DNA from: Liolophura sinensis
Lineage: Eukaryota; Mollusca; Polyplacophora; Chitonida; Chitonidae
Direction of reading: 5' to 3'
Assembly: GCF_032854445.1 (NCBI RefSeq)
Contig: NC_088302.1
Location: 21,773,788 to 21,837,787 of the forward strand
Length of the DNA: 64,000 bases
The notes under the pieces are model-generated. The model was given only the letters and a program-made list of their open reading frames with translations, searched no databases and was not told where the DNA came from. This document shows, piece after piece, positions 22,534-35,700 of this stretch. The position numbers were made by a program, and so were the translations under genes. Each line of letters begins with the position of its first letter. Position 1 is the first letter of the stretch.

Positions 22534-25087
22534 TTATGCTTGTTTTGTGAATAAGATCAGAGCAACAATCAGTCCGTAAAGACCCAATACTTCAGCAAAG
22601 ATAAGAATCAAAATCATGCCAACAAAGAGTCTGGGTTGTTGAGCAGTTCCGCGGACTCCAGCATCGCCCACAATGCCGATGGCAAACCCGGCTGCCAGCC
22701 CACTGAGACCCACGCTTAGACCAGCGCCCAGATCGTAGAAACTCCTGAAACAAGAGAATTTATTTATTTATTTGATTGGTGTTTTACGTCACACTCAAGA
22801 ATATTTCACTTATACGACGGAGACCAGCATTATGGTGGGTGGAAACCGGGCAGTGCCCAAGGGAAACCCACGACCATCCGCAGGTTGCTGGCAGACCTTC
22901 CTACGTACGGTCGGAGAGGAAGCCAGCATGAGCTGGTCTTGAACTCACAGCGACCACATTGGTGAGAGGCTTCTAAGTCAACAAGAGAATTACCATAAAT
23001 AACATGGATACAGAGAGCCATACATGTAGCACAGCTTGACAAAACACGATTTCATCCACTTTTAGAACTGCAATGGATTTTGGCGATGTACATTTACATC
23101 GTTTGAAAAACATTTACACTTATATATTTTGACATGATGGTGGAAAATTGTGGGTACTAAGTCAGAACATGGCTTCAAAAGTGATATGTCTACGTACTTA
23201 TATAAGACTACATGTGCTGGATTTTGACATTATCTTTAATAGGAAATCTTGGTTAATAACTTTTTACTTCAGAGCGTGTCTGCCTTTAAAATTAATTCCC
23301 ACCAATGTAGAATATTGCTTGTGAAAATTTATCATAAAAGATAGGAAGTAATGCTTTCTCTTGTACACTTACTTTGCCAGTTGATACTCTTTTGATATAC
23401 CGTTTCCAATTAGTACAGCTACAACCAATCCGTAGATAGCGATAATACCAGCCATAACTACAGGAATAACAGATTTCATGATCAATTCTGGTCTCATCAC
23501 CGACATGGCAGCAATGCCTGTACCAGATTTCGCTGTGCCATAGGCAGCACCCAGGGCTGAAACAACAAGGAAACAATTAAAAAACATGTAATGTAATAAT
23601 AAAATATACATACAGAACAGGTTTAGTTAGTTTAACAATACTTAGTAATACGCACAAGTTAAATTGGTCAAAAGAAACAAATACATTCTGGAGAGGAAAT
23701 CCATCTTTGGAAAATGACTATCGCGGGTCATAATCAAAGTGTTTGCCAGCCAGGAGGGCTACAGTGTTTTGCACACGTAATTTTCTGAAATCATTACCTA
23801 ACATTATTCAATTCAACATGACACAGGTAGGAGATGTACTCTTAAATTGAACAAAAGTTTTGTGAAAGTGGGCCACACTTATATCCAGCAAGTACAAGAG
23901 TTCAGAGCTTTACATCCTAGGCAGTGTGTGCTTGTGATTCTCCCACATAATTTTATAACATAATTTTATAACTGTCACATCATTTTGTCTGACCTGTACA
24001 CATGTACTCCCCCAGGCACAAAGTTTTTGTTCACATCTAATGCTATTTTTTTTCCTTCTCATATTTGGTGTCACACAAATTTTAGTTAATCCTGCTATTT
24101 ATTTAATTTATATTTACAACTTCTTCATTATATGTTCATTATATGTATGCAAAATGTTTAAAGACAAATACGTGTACTATTATAAAAGTCACATGCACAT
24201 GTGTCTTTTTTAGGAACAAAAGGCATCCAGTGTACAGGGCTCAGTGTGTGCTTCTCTGTCGTGTCTATATGCTATATGCTATGTCCACTGTTCCGCAACA
24301 AATATCTTCACAGGCTGAAAAGCGGAACGGCATCACAACATCAATGAGATTGCTGAATGATTTCACTGCATGAGAAAGATATCTTTAATTATGTTTCCTG
24401 AACACCAGCATATATACATTAGCAGCTGGTCGTATTACATTAAGTTTATGGACTCAATATTAGAAGTCTTCTTCAGGGAATTGTTCTAACTTCATAACAT
24501 AAGAGTACCAGTGCTGTAATCAACATTACATTAATAGAGACAATTTTGCATCATCTGGGCCTTCATATCTACATCTACATGTATTATGCTAGTACTAGTG
24601 ATGGATAATGCCAGTTTAAACAGGTAAAATATTGAATGAAGACATGAAGAAATGTAAATCAGTTGTACAATGACAGTGAGAGGACGTACATGTAGGGTAC
24701 ATGTACACCAAGTGACTTCGGCATGATCCTTCCATTCCTTTGAATCCCAGGTAGGGTGCAAGACATTAGAAGAGACGTGAAACTCAACCTCTTAACAGCC
24801 TGAATTCCACAGTAGTGTTAGTTTGGCGGGACAGCGACTGGGACGGGCTGCCGCGGTTCATAAACTGATAAATTTATATCACCAGTAGTTAAGTACAGCT
24901 TAACTTATCTGTACAGATAGCAAGCACAGAGCGTACAGTAAAGTGATTTTATCTGAGCTGCTAAATGGTTTCATAACTGCATTACATCTATAACCTGATT
25001 TTCAAGAGGCGCTCACACTAACAAACCTGATCAAGAAATATGGTTAAAAAAGTGCTAATGCCTATACCTTTAATAATGCCTTGCTCA

Positions 25088-25122
<35 letters not shown>

Positions 25123-26031
25123 GAGACTTAACATAATCTTTTTGTAGTGCAGTCATTCCAAAGTTGAGAGGAGTGTCACTGATGGAAACATCAGGGCAGC
25201 CAAGATTTGTACATTCTACATAGTTCAGAAGAAAAAATGACTAGTAATGACTGTAAGCAAGAAATAGAGTTCTGATATAGGATATCCTGAAAGCTATTCT
25301 GTGGTCAGAGGAAGAGTAATTTCTGATCAATAATTTAGTGGTAATCTTCACTGATTACTAGCAGCCTAGTGTGTCTCTTACTCATTGACAAAAAATAAAT
25401 CTCTGCAAATCTTCTACTTTTTCCTCTCAACTGACATTTTACACAACAGAACTGCCATATGCCCGGTGACAGGTGGCGTGGAGGCGGTGCCAACCTGTCA
25501 AATTTGGAATTCTCAAAATTTGACAATCCCGAATGACCCACACAAATTTACCTTTATTACATCAAACTCGTCACTTTGCACCACAGGTAATTAAACATTT
25601 TGCACAAAAACTGTCAAATCAAATTCCAGTCCACTTATGGCTGTTCGTAGAGAGAAGTAGCCAAGAAAATAAATCGATGAAAATAAGGGATGTAGAACGG
25701 CGCAAGCTCAGTACGTCGCGTCGCCATTGATTCCATCAGCTGAATACCGGTGGATTTCTTTAATTCCTTTCAAGGGAAACGACCTAAAACAGGTCAGTTT
25801 ACAGGGTTTTGCATATAGAAATCTATTCTACATCTAAAATAGAGCCAACATTTGACAGCCAACTACGAACATTCATATAACCTGAAGAATAAGATGACAA
25901 ACAAAATTTGACGAAAATGTCATTCGGAACACGCCGACCCGCCCTTCATACTCACCGCTGAACACAATAGCAGCTGTGGCGCCCATAACGCCAAAAAACG
26001 GCGTGTATAATGGTTGTTCTTGGTCAGCCAT
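22534..26031 (-). CDS. ATP6V0C: V-type H+-ATPase 16-kDa proteolipid subunit c (complete, 3 exons)
   Basis: This is the subunit of the membrane V0 ring that carries protons during acidification of lysosomes, endosomes and vesicles. Exons on the minus strand are 26031-25956, 23556-23373 and 22744-22534, with consensus GT/AG borders and matching phases. They give 156 residues, the usual size. The protein starts [20 protein letters not shown]. Four hydrophobic segments are visible, with glycine-rich helix faces ([36 protein letters not shown]) and the essential proton-carrying glutamate in the fourth ([10 protein letters not shown], residue 138). There are no frame breaks. The short, charged cytosolic loop [10 protein letters not shown] matches animal subunit c. 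It diverges from PWP2 across a 358-bp spacer, and a reverse SINE sits in its last intron. Identification is secure. Confidence 0.97.
22756..22976 (-). mobile_element. SINE (family 1), reverse, in V-ATPase intron
   Basis: The reversed tail 'tttatttatttatttgattg' is followed by 'acactcaagaatatttcact', 'ccagcattatggtgggtgg', 'catccgcaggttgctggcag' and 'cagcgaccacattggtgag'. It lies only about 12 bp from the acceptor of the last exon, in the same orientation as the gene. Confidence 0.92.
25091..25120. repeat. poly-A tract of about 30 bp
   Basis: A pure A run in the first V-ATPase intron. No retroelement body was recognised directly upstream. Confidence 0.9.
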
Positions 26032-26389
26032 TTCTGTAATTCGTTGGAAAACGGAAAACTGTTAAATTAGAGCGAAATTGGATCTTCACCGGCTGACAAC
26101 GTAACAGCACTCCTGCAAGATGGCGAGTTGGCCTCTAATCATGTGAACACATAGATTAGGTAGCACTGTGAGCAAGAATTTGATTGGATGATAGCAATCC
26201 CGCGGTCCAATCAAATCTGTTTTGACTTGCCCACCTCGGCGCAGGGGTCATGTGACAAGGCACATTGAAGGTGTAAGCACATGGCTACCTCTGGGCTGAG
26301 AAGACAAACATGTGACTGTTAGTCGTGATGAATGTGATGTTATGTATAGATCTTACCGACGATTCTGTGTACTGAGGAGATACGTCAAA
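26032..26389. promoter_or_regulatory. divergent promoter of ATP6V0C (-) and PWP2 (+)
   Basis: The start codons are 358 bp apart, so the two genes must share this region. An exact 11-bp inverted repeat, ATTTGATTGGA at 26178-26188 and TCCAATCAAAT at 26206-26216, gives two divergent CCAAT boxes near the middle (NF-Y type). CATGTG E-boxes occur at 26139-26146 (TCATGTGA), 26247-26256 (GTCATGTGAC) and near 26309. The decamer differs by one base from the CLEAR element GTCACGTGAC bound by TFEB/MITF factors. A YY1-like AAGATGGCG is at 26117-26125. No TATA box is seen. The elements are read directly; their function is inferred. Confidence 0.7.
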
Positions 26390-26715
26390 ATGAAGTTTAA
26401 TTATAGGGTAAGATGATCAAAGCAGTGGATGGGTGTACTTTCGTTCGTTTCCAAAAAAAAAAAAAAAAACACATCGCTTTGAACAGTAGTGTTAATACTG
26501 TTACTTGAAAACCTCAGCGTACAGGCTGTTGGCCAACATTCGGCTACAGATGTGAAGATAAAAAGCATTAACAAAATAACCCTGCATATCGACATTTAGA
26601 TCTCACCCAATGAATTATTGATATGATCGAAATGTTGTTACTGGTACACTCTTCCGAAATAAAAAACAGTGGTAGTCCATGCATGTCCACAACAGCTCTT
26701 CCAATACTGATATAG

Positions 26716-26760
<45 letters not shown>

Positions 26761-29700
26761 TAAGGTCACCTATATGCAGTAAATAAAAATAAAATTCTGT
26801 ACACAACAGTTCATTGTGGATGAAGAATGGACATACCCACAATAATAGCGTGATATAAGCTATATAGATCCAACAAATGTATACAGGGTCTGACTATGCT
26901 TGTAGCTGTATCACTCGCTCATTCTGCTAAAGCATTGCACAGTTTGGCCAGTTTTGAACTAGTTCTTCCTCAAAATGAATCCCGCTTCTGCTAGTTCATC
27001 CTGTCATCCTGTACGGCTTCCTCTCTGGCCGTACGTGGGAAGGTCTGTCACCAACCTGCGGATGGTCGTGGGTTTCTGCCGGGCTCTGCCCAGTTTCCTC
27101 CCACCATAATGCTGGCTGCTGTCGTATAAGTGAAATATTCTTGAGTACGGCGTAAAACACCAATCAAATAAATAAATTTCGTCCTGTACATGGCAAAGTA
27201 TAGTGACTTAATCTGGCTGCAAGTTTCTGGCCGTACATGGGAATGTCTGCCATCAACCTGCGGATGGTCATGGGCTTCCCCCTGGGCTTGGCCCGGTTTT
27301 CTCCCACCATAATGCTTGCTGCCACTTGCTGTATAAGTGAAATATTCTTGAGTACGGTATGAAACACCAGTCAAGTAAATAAAAGAAATGTTTCAGTACT
27401 GGCCTTATCTTTTCAGTTTTCAAATCTGTTGGGAACAGTGTACAGGAAGGGAAATGTGCTGTTCACACCAGACGGCAATACAGTCATCAGTCCAGTGGGA
27501 AACCGGGTTACCTTGTTTGACCTAAAAAAGTTAGTGTATTTTTTTATTGGTTATTGGTAACAGAACACCCATGTCTAGTTCACATTAGTTCAAGATTGCT
27601 ATGTTACTGTGGCATCTTTTGGTGCTCAGTAAAAGTGGATAGCCTATGTTTGTCACTAGAAATACATGCACATAGCAGCATTTTGACTGCATTGTGACAA
27701 TATTTTTACATAGAAATGTTGTCCTCAGTTTTAAAGCTTTAATGGGACAGGAGTCACAGTGCTTATGCTAAAGTGGCAAAATCCTGTGATATAAAATTAT
27801 GAATTGCCCTTTTCAAAAAAATAATGTAGTAGGGTGGCATGTATAAAACATAAACTAACTCTAGGCTGGAGGAAATTTCCCATTAGTGGTAGGAACCCAA
27901 AGATCACTTGTTCAAATCCCCAACTAGTGTATAAAGTCTGTCATACTATAACCCTGTTACATTAATAAATACAGTGTATATAAATGATGTGATCATGGAA
28001 CCCACCATCTAGGTATAAATGTAGTTACTGTAAAATAGAGACATTGGGTCTTGCGCATGCTGTGATCAAATAGGATCACTTGAACAAAGGTGTTATGAGA
28101 AGTTGTGACATTGTGAACAAAGATGCTATGAGAAATTGTGATGTGAAAAAAGATATCATGGAAAATTGTGAACTTGTGAAGAAAGATGTCATGGAAAATT
28201 GTGGCCTTGTGAACAAAGGTGTTATGAGAAGTTTTGACACTGAACAATGATATGAGAAATTGTGATATTGTGAACAAAGATGCTATGAGAAATTGTGACA
28301 TTGTGGAGAAAGATGTCATGGAAAATTGTGACATTGTGAACAAAGGTGTTATGAGAAATTCTGACATTGTGAACAATGATATGAGTAATTATGACATTGT
28401 GAACAAAGATGCTATGAGAAATTGTGACATTGTGAAGAAAGATGTCATGGAAAATTGTGACATTGTGAAGAAAGATGTCATGGAAAATTGTGACATTGTG
28501 AACAAAGGTGTTATGAGAAATTGTGACATTGTGAACATTGTTGTTATGAGAAATTGTGACATTGTTAACAAAGATGTAAAAGCTTGATTTGATTTAAATG
28601 TAATTGATTACTTGACTAGTGCATGCCCAGCTTGAACCCGGCTTACTGGGCTATGTCAAACCAAGCAGGCTCACCGTGACAAAAATATATTAAAACATTT
28701 CTGAGAATACATGTAATATCTGATGACAAGGTGTGACTCAGATTTGGTGCTTTGACTCCTGAGGTGCAATATTGCACGAAGCAAGGCACTGCCAAATGAC
28801 ATAAAACATGAATATGTATGAGCTGTTGTTTGTTTCAGTAACCGATCCAAGACGTTGCCAGTAACAAGTAACCTGAACATCACATGTATAGCTTTGTCTC
28901 CAGACGGCGTGACACTGATCCTTGTTAATGAAGGTAAGGGTGGCAGGTGTTCATGTGACAAGTACATGTAGATGTCGACTGTTCATGCGATAGGTGAACA
29001 GTTTTATATGTATGTATGTGATCTTGCAACATATAATGTTTCATGTGTTCAAGAGTACAGGTAAAATTTCATACAGAACACATCATGGCTCTTAGTCACC
29101 CTGTTGTCCCAGTTTTTTTTTTCTTGCTTTTTTAATTTAAATGCTCAAGATTTTATCTGAATACAGTAAAGGATACGTAGACCTATATAGATGCACATGT
29201 AACTGTGTAGGGTTAAAATGCATGCAGAAATTTAAGAAAAAACAAAGAATGGTAAGTTTGCAATTTCAGACAAAACACATGATGGTAAGTTTGCAATTTC
29301 AGACAAAACAAAGGATGATAAGTTTACAATTTCAGACAAAACAAAGGATGGTAAGTTTACAATTTCAGACAAAACAAAGAATAGTAGGTTTGCAATTTCA
29401 GACAAAACACATGATGGTAAGTTTGCAATTTCAGACAAAACAAAAGATGATAAGTTTACAATTTCAGACAAAACAAAGGATGGTAAGTTTACAATTTCAG
29501 ACAAAACAAAGGATAGTAAGTTTGCAATTTCAGACAAAACAAAGGATGGTAAGTTTGCAATTTCAGACAAAACAAGAATAGTAGGTTTGCAATTTCAGAC
29601 AAAACACATGATGGTAAGTTTGCAATTTCAGACAAAACAAAAGATGATAAGTTTACAATTTCAGACAAAACACATGATGGTAAGTTTACAATTTCAGACA

Positions 29701-32700
29701 AAACAAAGGATTGTAAGTTTGCAATTTCAGACAAAACAAAGGATGGTAAGTTTGCAATTTCAGGCAGAACAAAGGATGATCAGTTTACAAATTCAAACAA
29801 AACAAAAAATGGTAAGTTTGCAATTTCAGACAAAACAAAGGATTGTAAGTTTGCAATTTCAGACAGAACAAAGGGTGGTAGTTTAGCAGAGAATGGTTAA
29901 GCCTGAATTACATAATAAACACAGCTTCATCTATATAAGCCTTTGTATTCTTTACTGTATGTAATTTCCTGACGATGGCACAGACATGGTGGCCAAGTTA
30001 TAGATTGATATTATGACTTCATTACTTGAAGCATTATATAATATAAAAATATAATATTTTTTGATATTATTACACAGTGTAAATTAAAAAAATCTTAATA
30101 TTCGCCAATATATAAATACTTTACACTTATCAGTGAACACATTTTTTGTCTAATTGTTTTGTTGCAGCTGGAGAAGCATTACTCTGCAGTCTTCTGAGTA
30201 AGACAGTATTACATCACTATCACTTCCACAAGCCTGTCCGCTGTATCAAGTTCAGTCCTGATGGAAGGTATGGACTGTTCTTACCCACACAAATGTCTTT
30301 TTCTTTGTAGAAATTGTTCAAGTCACTCAAGGATTGGGTTCAAACCCGGCTTTAGACAGGGAATTTGTACAATCCCTTTTTATCACTACATCTGGGGCCT
30401 GTGTTTTAATAAGTGGTCGAAAATGCTTGTGTGATCATTTGTCATGTTTGCGCGGTATTCAACATTCATTGAAGACCACTTGTCTTCTGTCAATATTTGT
30501 ACATCACATGTGAGAAAGCTTGTCATTGACTTACCAAAAGGTGGCTGTTTACGCCGAGCACTCTGGTTTTAACTACCCATAAAATTTATTGCCACGGTAA
30601 ATATACAAAAATTCTTGAGTAAGGAGTTGAGCAACAAGCAGTTAAGTCAATAAACTCTTTGTAAATGATAGTATATGATTTGTACAGTGTACAGTGCATG
30701 TAAATATATACTGTAATTGCTCACTTGTGTAAAGCATCATTATCGCTGAGGCAAATTGCTCCCCCCGCACCCACCCCTTCATTGAGGTCCCAGACTCAAA
30801 TCTAGCCGTCAGTGATTAAAAACTCTAAGAGTCCAGGGTAAAATACCAGTTAATAAGAAAGCAAGTAAATCATTCATGATCTTTGAAAGTAATAATTAAT
30901 AACCCATCCTGGTCAAGAAAAATTGTTCTTTAATGTTATTGTATAAAACGACAATCACACGAGTAATGGATTTTGTGTTATTCAGAAAATTTGCTGTGGC
31001 GAAGGAGAGCAATGTGGAAGTTTATCACGCTCCAGGGAAGACCAAAGACTTTAACCCATTTGTTTTATACCGGACGTTTTTTGGGGCCTATGATGAGATT
31101 ATGTGCTTGGACTGGACAAGTGACTCAAAGTAAGTCAGCTTTTTATATCCATCTACTGTGGCACACTGGAGACTGAAATGGTACAAGTTTGTATGCAATA
31201 AATACTTGTATCACAAAAGAAAAAACATGGCCTCTTTCCTTAAAACTGACTAAAATCGTATGTAAAGTGAAACATTTTTGATTATCATCGTATTTAACAG
31301 CAATCAAAGAATTATACTCTCCTGAGTATTTTCCTGCAGTACTTTACAGGTTCTGATATGTCCTGTTTCATAAACCTCAGTTAGAATTTATGGTTTTGGA
31401 TATTCAGTTGTGGACCCAAATATTAAGTTACCGGTGACAAGTAAATATGTTGTGCATGGAATCATGTGAAGAGCTTAGAAAAAGCTTCGAGGAATTTGCT
31501 GACTAATTGTGTGGTTTTATTTTCAGAGCCTTCTGTGCAGGCAGTACGGACATGAGCACTCGTGTGTATGGGGCCCAGCGATTCACTAATCTCATTGTGT
31601 ACTCTTTAGGGGGTCACAGTGACCCCATTGTTGGGGCCTTCTTTGAAGAGCAATCTTTAGATGTATCCTTTCAATAGACAGACCACCCTGTCATTCAAGT
31701 ATGTTTTGAAGTATTGCTTCTGGGAATTTTCTTGAAACAGAAACTAAATATCAGTGTATATTTTAATTTGTGTCTGGTACTGCATAAAAAAAAGAGGAAA
31801 AAGAACTTGGTTAAAGTATAAAACATTGAAGTCTTGTCAAATGCCCAGCCAAAGAACCTTGATGTCATTTAATGCGGAACTTGTAAAATTCCATATAGGA
31901 ACTGTTTTGTTCTTTCCTTTATTATGTCACAATTATCGGTTCATCTGTGCTCATAAAACTCTAATGTAGTACACAAGCACTCAAGCTTCACAGATTGAAA
32001 TGATGCGTACTGCTGCCATTTGGACCTTTTGCGTAGCTTGTCCTCGGGTCTCCCACTGACTTCAACATTTTAACATTGTAAATGTTGCGCTACAATCCAT
32101 TTTTGCTGCAACAATGACTCAAGGTCCTGCTTCATAGTAGCGTCACCTGAAGGGATTTAAAATTATTCCACCTTCCCATTGCCTTTTTGACCAATTTATA
32201 GAAATATAGTTTTGTGGTGGATGAGAAACAGGTCAGGTTGTCTCCCTTGACTGATCCTCAGCTGTACTCTGTCAGTGAGCGTGGGTTCGTGTGTGTATGG
32301 GAGTGTGACACAAGCCCTGATGACCTTGTGCCCTACACTCCCCCCAACCAATCAGAGGAAGCCAAGGAAGAGGAGAGTTCGGCAGTTAAAGGAAAGAATA
32401 GTGGTAAAGATGGCGTATTATATAATGATGGTAATACATGTAAGATTGGAATTGAACACTTGGTATATGAAATGGCAACATCTCCTTAGTTTGCTTTTAT
32501 GAATCTTTTGTGCTCAAGAAAACATTATTATCAGTTTTGACCCTTGTCTTGCTTAGTGATTTATAGTTAGGATGGCCAATTTGGGTATTTTGTAAAATCC
32601 AAGTTTTTTTTTTTTTTTTTTTTTTGACCTGAGTTAAATCCAACCTACCCTGGGTCATTTGAAGGATTTTGTTTCCAAGTTAAAGCTCCTAGGGTGTTTC

Positions 32701-35700
32701 TAGCTTTCTGTAGCCTCTAACCTGACTCCTCTTGTGTATGAAATTGAAATGTTTTTTTCAGCAGGATATGAAATCCCCAAAGAAGTACTTAAACCCACGC
32801 ATTGAAAGTTAATTTTTTTTATTAAAACCTGTGTCCAGCCAGGGGTTTGAGAAATTCACTTGTGTTTTGTATACTTTTCCAGATGTTGATTCGGTGAAAG
32901 ACGAGGGTAAAAGTGGAATAGTTTACAAGAAGGTGGACAAGTAAGTTTTTAAATGTTTCTGAGATATTTCCTAAGAACAATATTTTAGGACAAAAATGTA
33001 GAGTTATATTGTCCCAGTTGAAATGTGGCAGAATAAAATTAAGTGATAAAGTGATGATTTTAGAGTGACAGTGTTGTCACATTTAAGTCAGCTTGTCCAT
33101 TTGTTTGTATGTTTTCAGGCACTCCTACCGTTCTGCCAGAGGAGAAGGAGCGGTCTTCGCCACAGTGACCAGTACAGACTACCACAAACATACAAAAATC
33201 CTGGTCACAGGCTTCCAGGATGGTGCTTTCTTCTTACATGAGATGCCAGACTTCAACTTGATTCACTCATTAAGGTGCATATTCGGAAACAATAGTTCAA
33301 TTTTGTACAACCATACATTGACAGTTAATACAGAAATTGTAATGAGAATATTTCACGTTTAAATTTGAATATTGTTTTCCTGAGACGACAACCCAATTAA
33401 GACTTTTGTGTTATCAGAATTGTCTGTTTCCTCTTATTTACATTGACAACATTCTTCATTAAATGTCAATAATTTGATCATGGCACCCATGTTCTGTGTG
33501 TGAGCATTTTATAAGATTCAAGATCAACAGGGTCATGGGTTCAAATCCAGATATTGCAGCTTCTGGTGTGGCTTAAATTTTACTGTGTTACAGTATTTCA
33601 GACCAGATGATTGCCTCTGCCATGTTTAACAAAACGGGGGATTGGCTTGCGCTGGTGTGTGCTGGACTTGGTCAACTGCTTGTGTGGGAATGGCAGAGCG
33701 AATCCTACATACTCAAGCAACAAGGCCACTTTAACACCATGAGTTGTCTCTCTTATTCCCCAGACGGCCAGTTTATCGCCACAGGAGGGGATGATGGGAA
33801 GGTATGATCACTTCTCTCACCGGGTGGGATTGTGTTCTTTTTCTCACTAGGAATTGTGGGGTTCAGTTTAAAAATGTAAATGCATTGCTGCAGATTTTGA
33901 AGGGACATTTGTGATTTATTTTTGTTATATTTACATGGAACAGGTTGTGAAAGGCTGTATATTCTAGCCAGGTTTTCGAATGTGGGAGTGAAAATAAGCT
34001 GTGGGGGTGATTGTGGGGTGGGGGTGGTGGGGGGTATTTTGTTTGGGTGTTTTAATGTTATTTTGAAACTCTTGTCTAAAATCATAGTTAGTATCTCAAC
34101 AGTTTTGTTTGTGGACAGTCAAGTGTATGCGTCTTAAGTTTTTCCCATCATAAGCTTGATACTGCTGTTTTCAGATTTCGAATCAGAGATTTCTAACACA
34201 GCATAGGCGGTGGCCTAAATAAAATATGAAATTAAATATACTGCGTGGCAGTTTTTAAATTCATATTCATATAGGATTATGAAGCAGTCTTTTTGGCAAC
34301 TGCAGTGTGAGAAGGTCAGACCCAAATGCAGGTTTCAAATTTGTTCAGATGAGAAACAGAAAATGTTACATATTTGGAAATAGAAATAGAGAGTGCTAAC
34401 TAGAAAACCCTGGAATTATTTGTTTAATGAAATACACATCCTTAAACAAAGTGAATGCATGTACACGTAATTAGAATTTTGTTAATAACCAAGTATGCTA
34501 GAATTCGGGTGTTTTCTACTCTTTCAAAATATCAAAATGGATTGAACTTCGGTATATAATTGTCCGAGAGTGCCCAACCAGATGTTGTTTTCAGTAGGAG
34601 TGTGAAATGCACACATCCATGATGGACTTTGCTCTAACCGTCTGTTTAGTGTTAAGCACAAGTAAAGTAAATAAATAAATACATGAACAGATGTACAAAT
34701 TACAATGTAACTGTCTGTTGACCCGACCTGGCCTATTGAATGTTCAGTTGTGGTTACATTTGTCACCGTCTGGTTTGAGAATATGTGTAAGATCTGTCTT
34801 GGAAGGGGTGGGGATTGGGGGTAGGGGGTGTTTGAGGGTGAAAGAAATATAAATATGTGTATGGTGTCATCTTAAGCTCAGCTGTGGTGCTCCTTACTGT
34901 TTATCTTGTTTCTTTTTTACTGATGGCACTGCTTTTGTTGTGATTGTCAAAGTATAACAAACTGTTGATTTTTACAGGTGAAGGTTTGGAACACCAGTTC
35001 AGGTTTCTGCTTTGTGACATTCACAGAACACCTGGCAGGTGTCACAGGTGTGCAATTCAATCAGAATGGACAGGTGGTGGTCTCTGCCTCATTAGATGGC
35101 ACTGTGAGGGCCTTTGATTTAAACAGGTGAGATTATAAACAAAATGAAAAAAGAACAAACATCATACTTTGGTGCAGCTCAACATTTTAACTGAGCAAGT
35201 CAGTTTTTTGATTACACATTACATGGTGAGACCATTGTGTACATGTCTCTACTATAATATGTTCAGATATTATTTTCTTTATATTTCACGGCAATTTACA
35301 ATGATCTTTGACCAATATTTAATCTCTTATTACTATTAAACTTGAGTTAAAAAATGTAAAATAAAATATTACAGAGTAAATTTAGAATCCCGTCAAATAA
35401 TATTTCCATGAAAATCATTATGAAGAAGTCACATGACAATTTTCATCTCGCATTTTGCTTTTTACCTCCTAGCCCAGGCATCCAACCATTCACTGTGCTA
35501 TATATCCTATCTATCTGTATACATACTTGTGTATTATTTTAGATAGGCACTGGGTTATAACAGCTTAAGGAAAGGAATGAAAGGTGGAGTGTTTTCCCCT
35601 TTGAGAAAAAAATGGGAAGTTCCATTCATCTTTATCAATTTGTAAAAGTTAATACTTTTGATGAGCACCATGTATGACTTAAAGAATCGAGCAGAGAAAT

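Noticed and set aside
28234-29886. Long repetitive open frames on both strands (NCDIV... and MVSLQFQTKQR...)
   Set aside because: The 33-bp units are a multiple of three, so an absence of stops is propagated. They lie between well-supported PWP2 exons in mid-intron.
32214-32261. In-frame upstream extension of PWP2 exon 7
   Set aside because: Open and in frame, but it would insert about 16 residues between SLD and LYSVS; the CCTCAG at 32256-32261 gives an exact phase-0 join matching the family.
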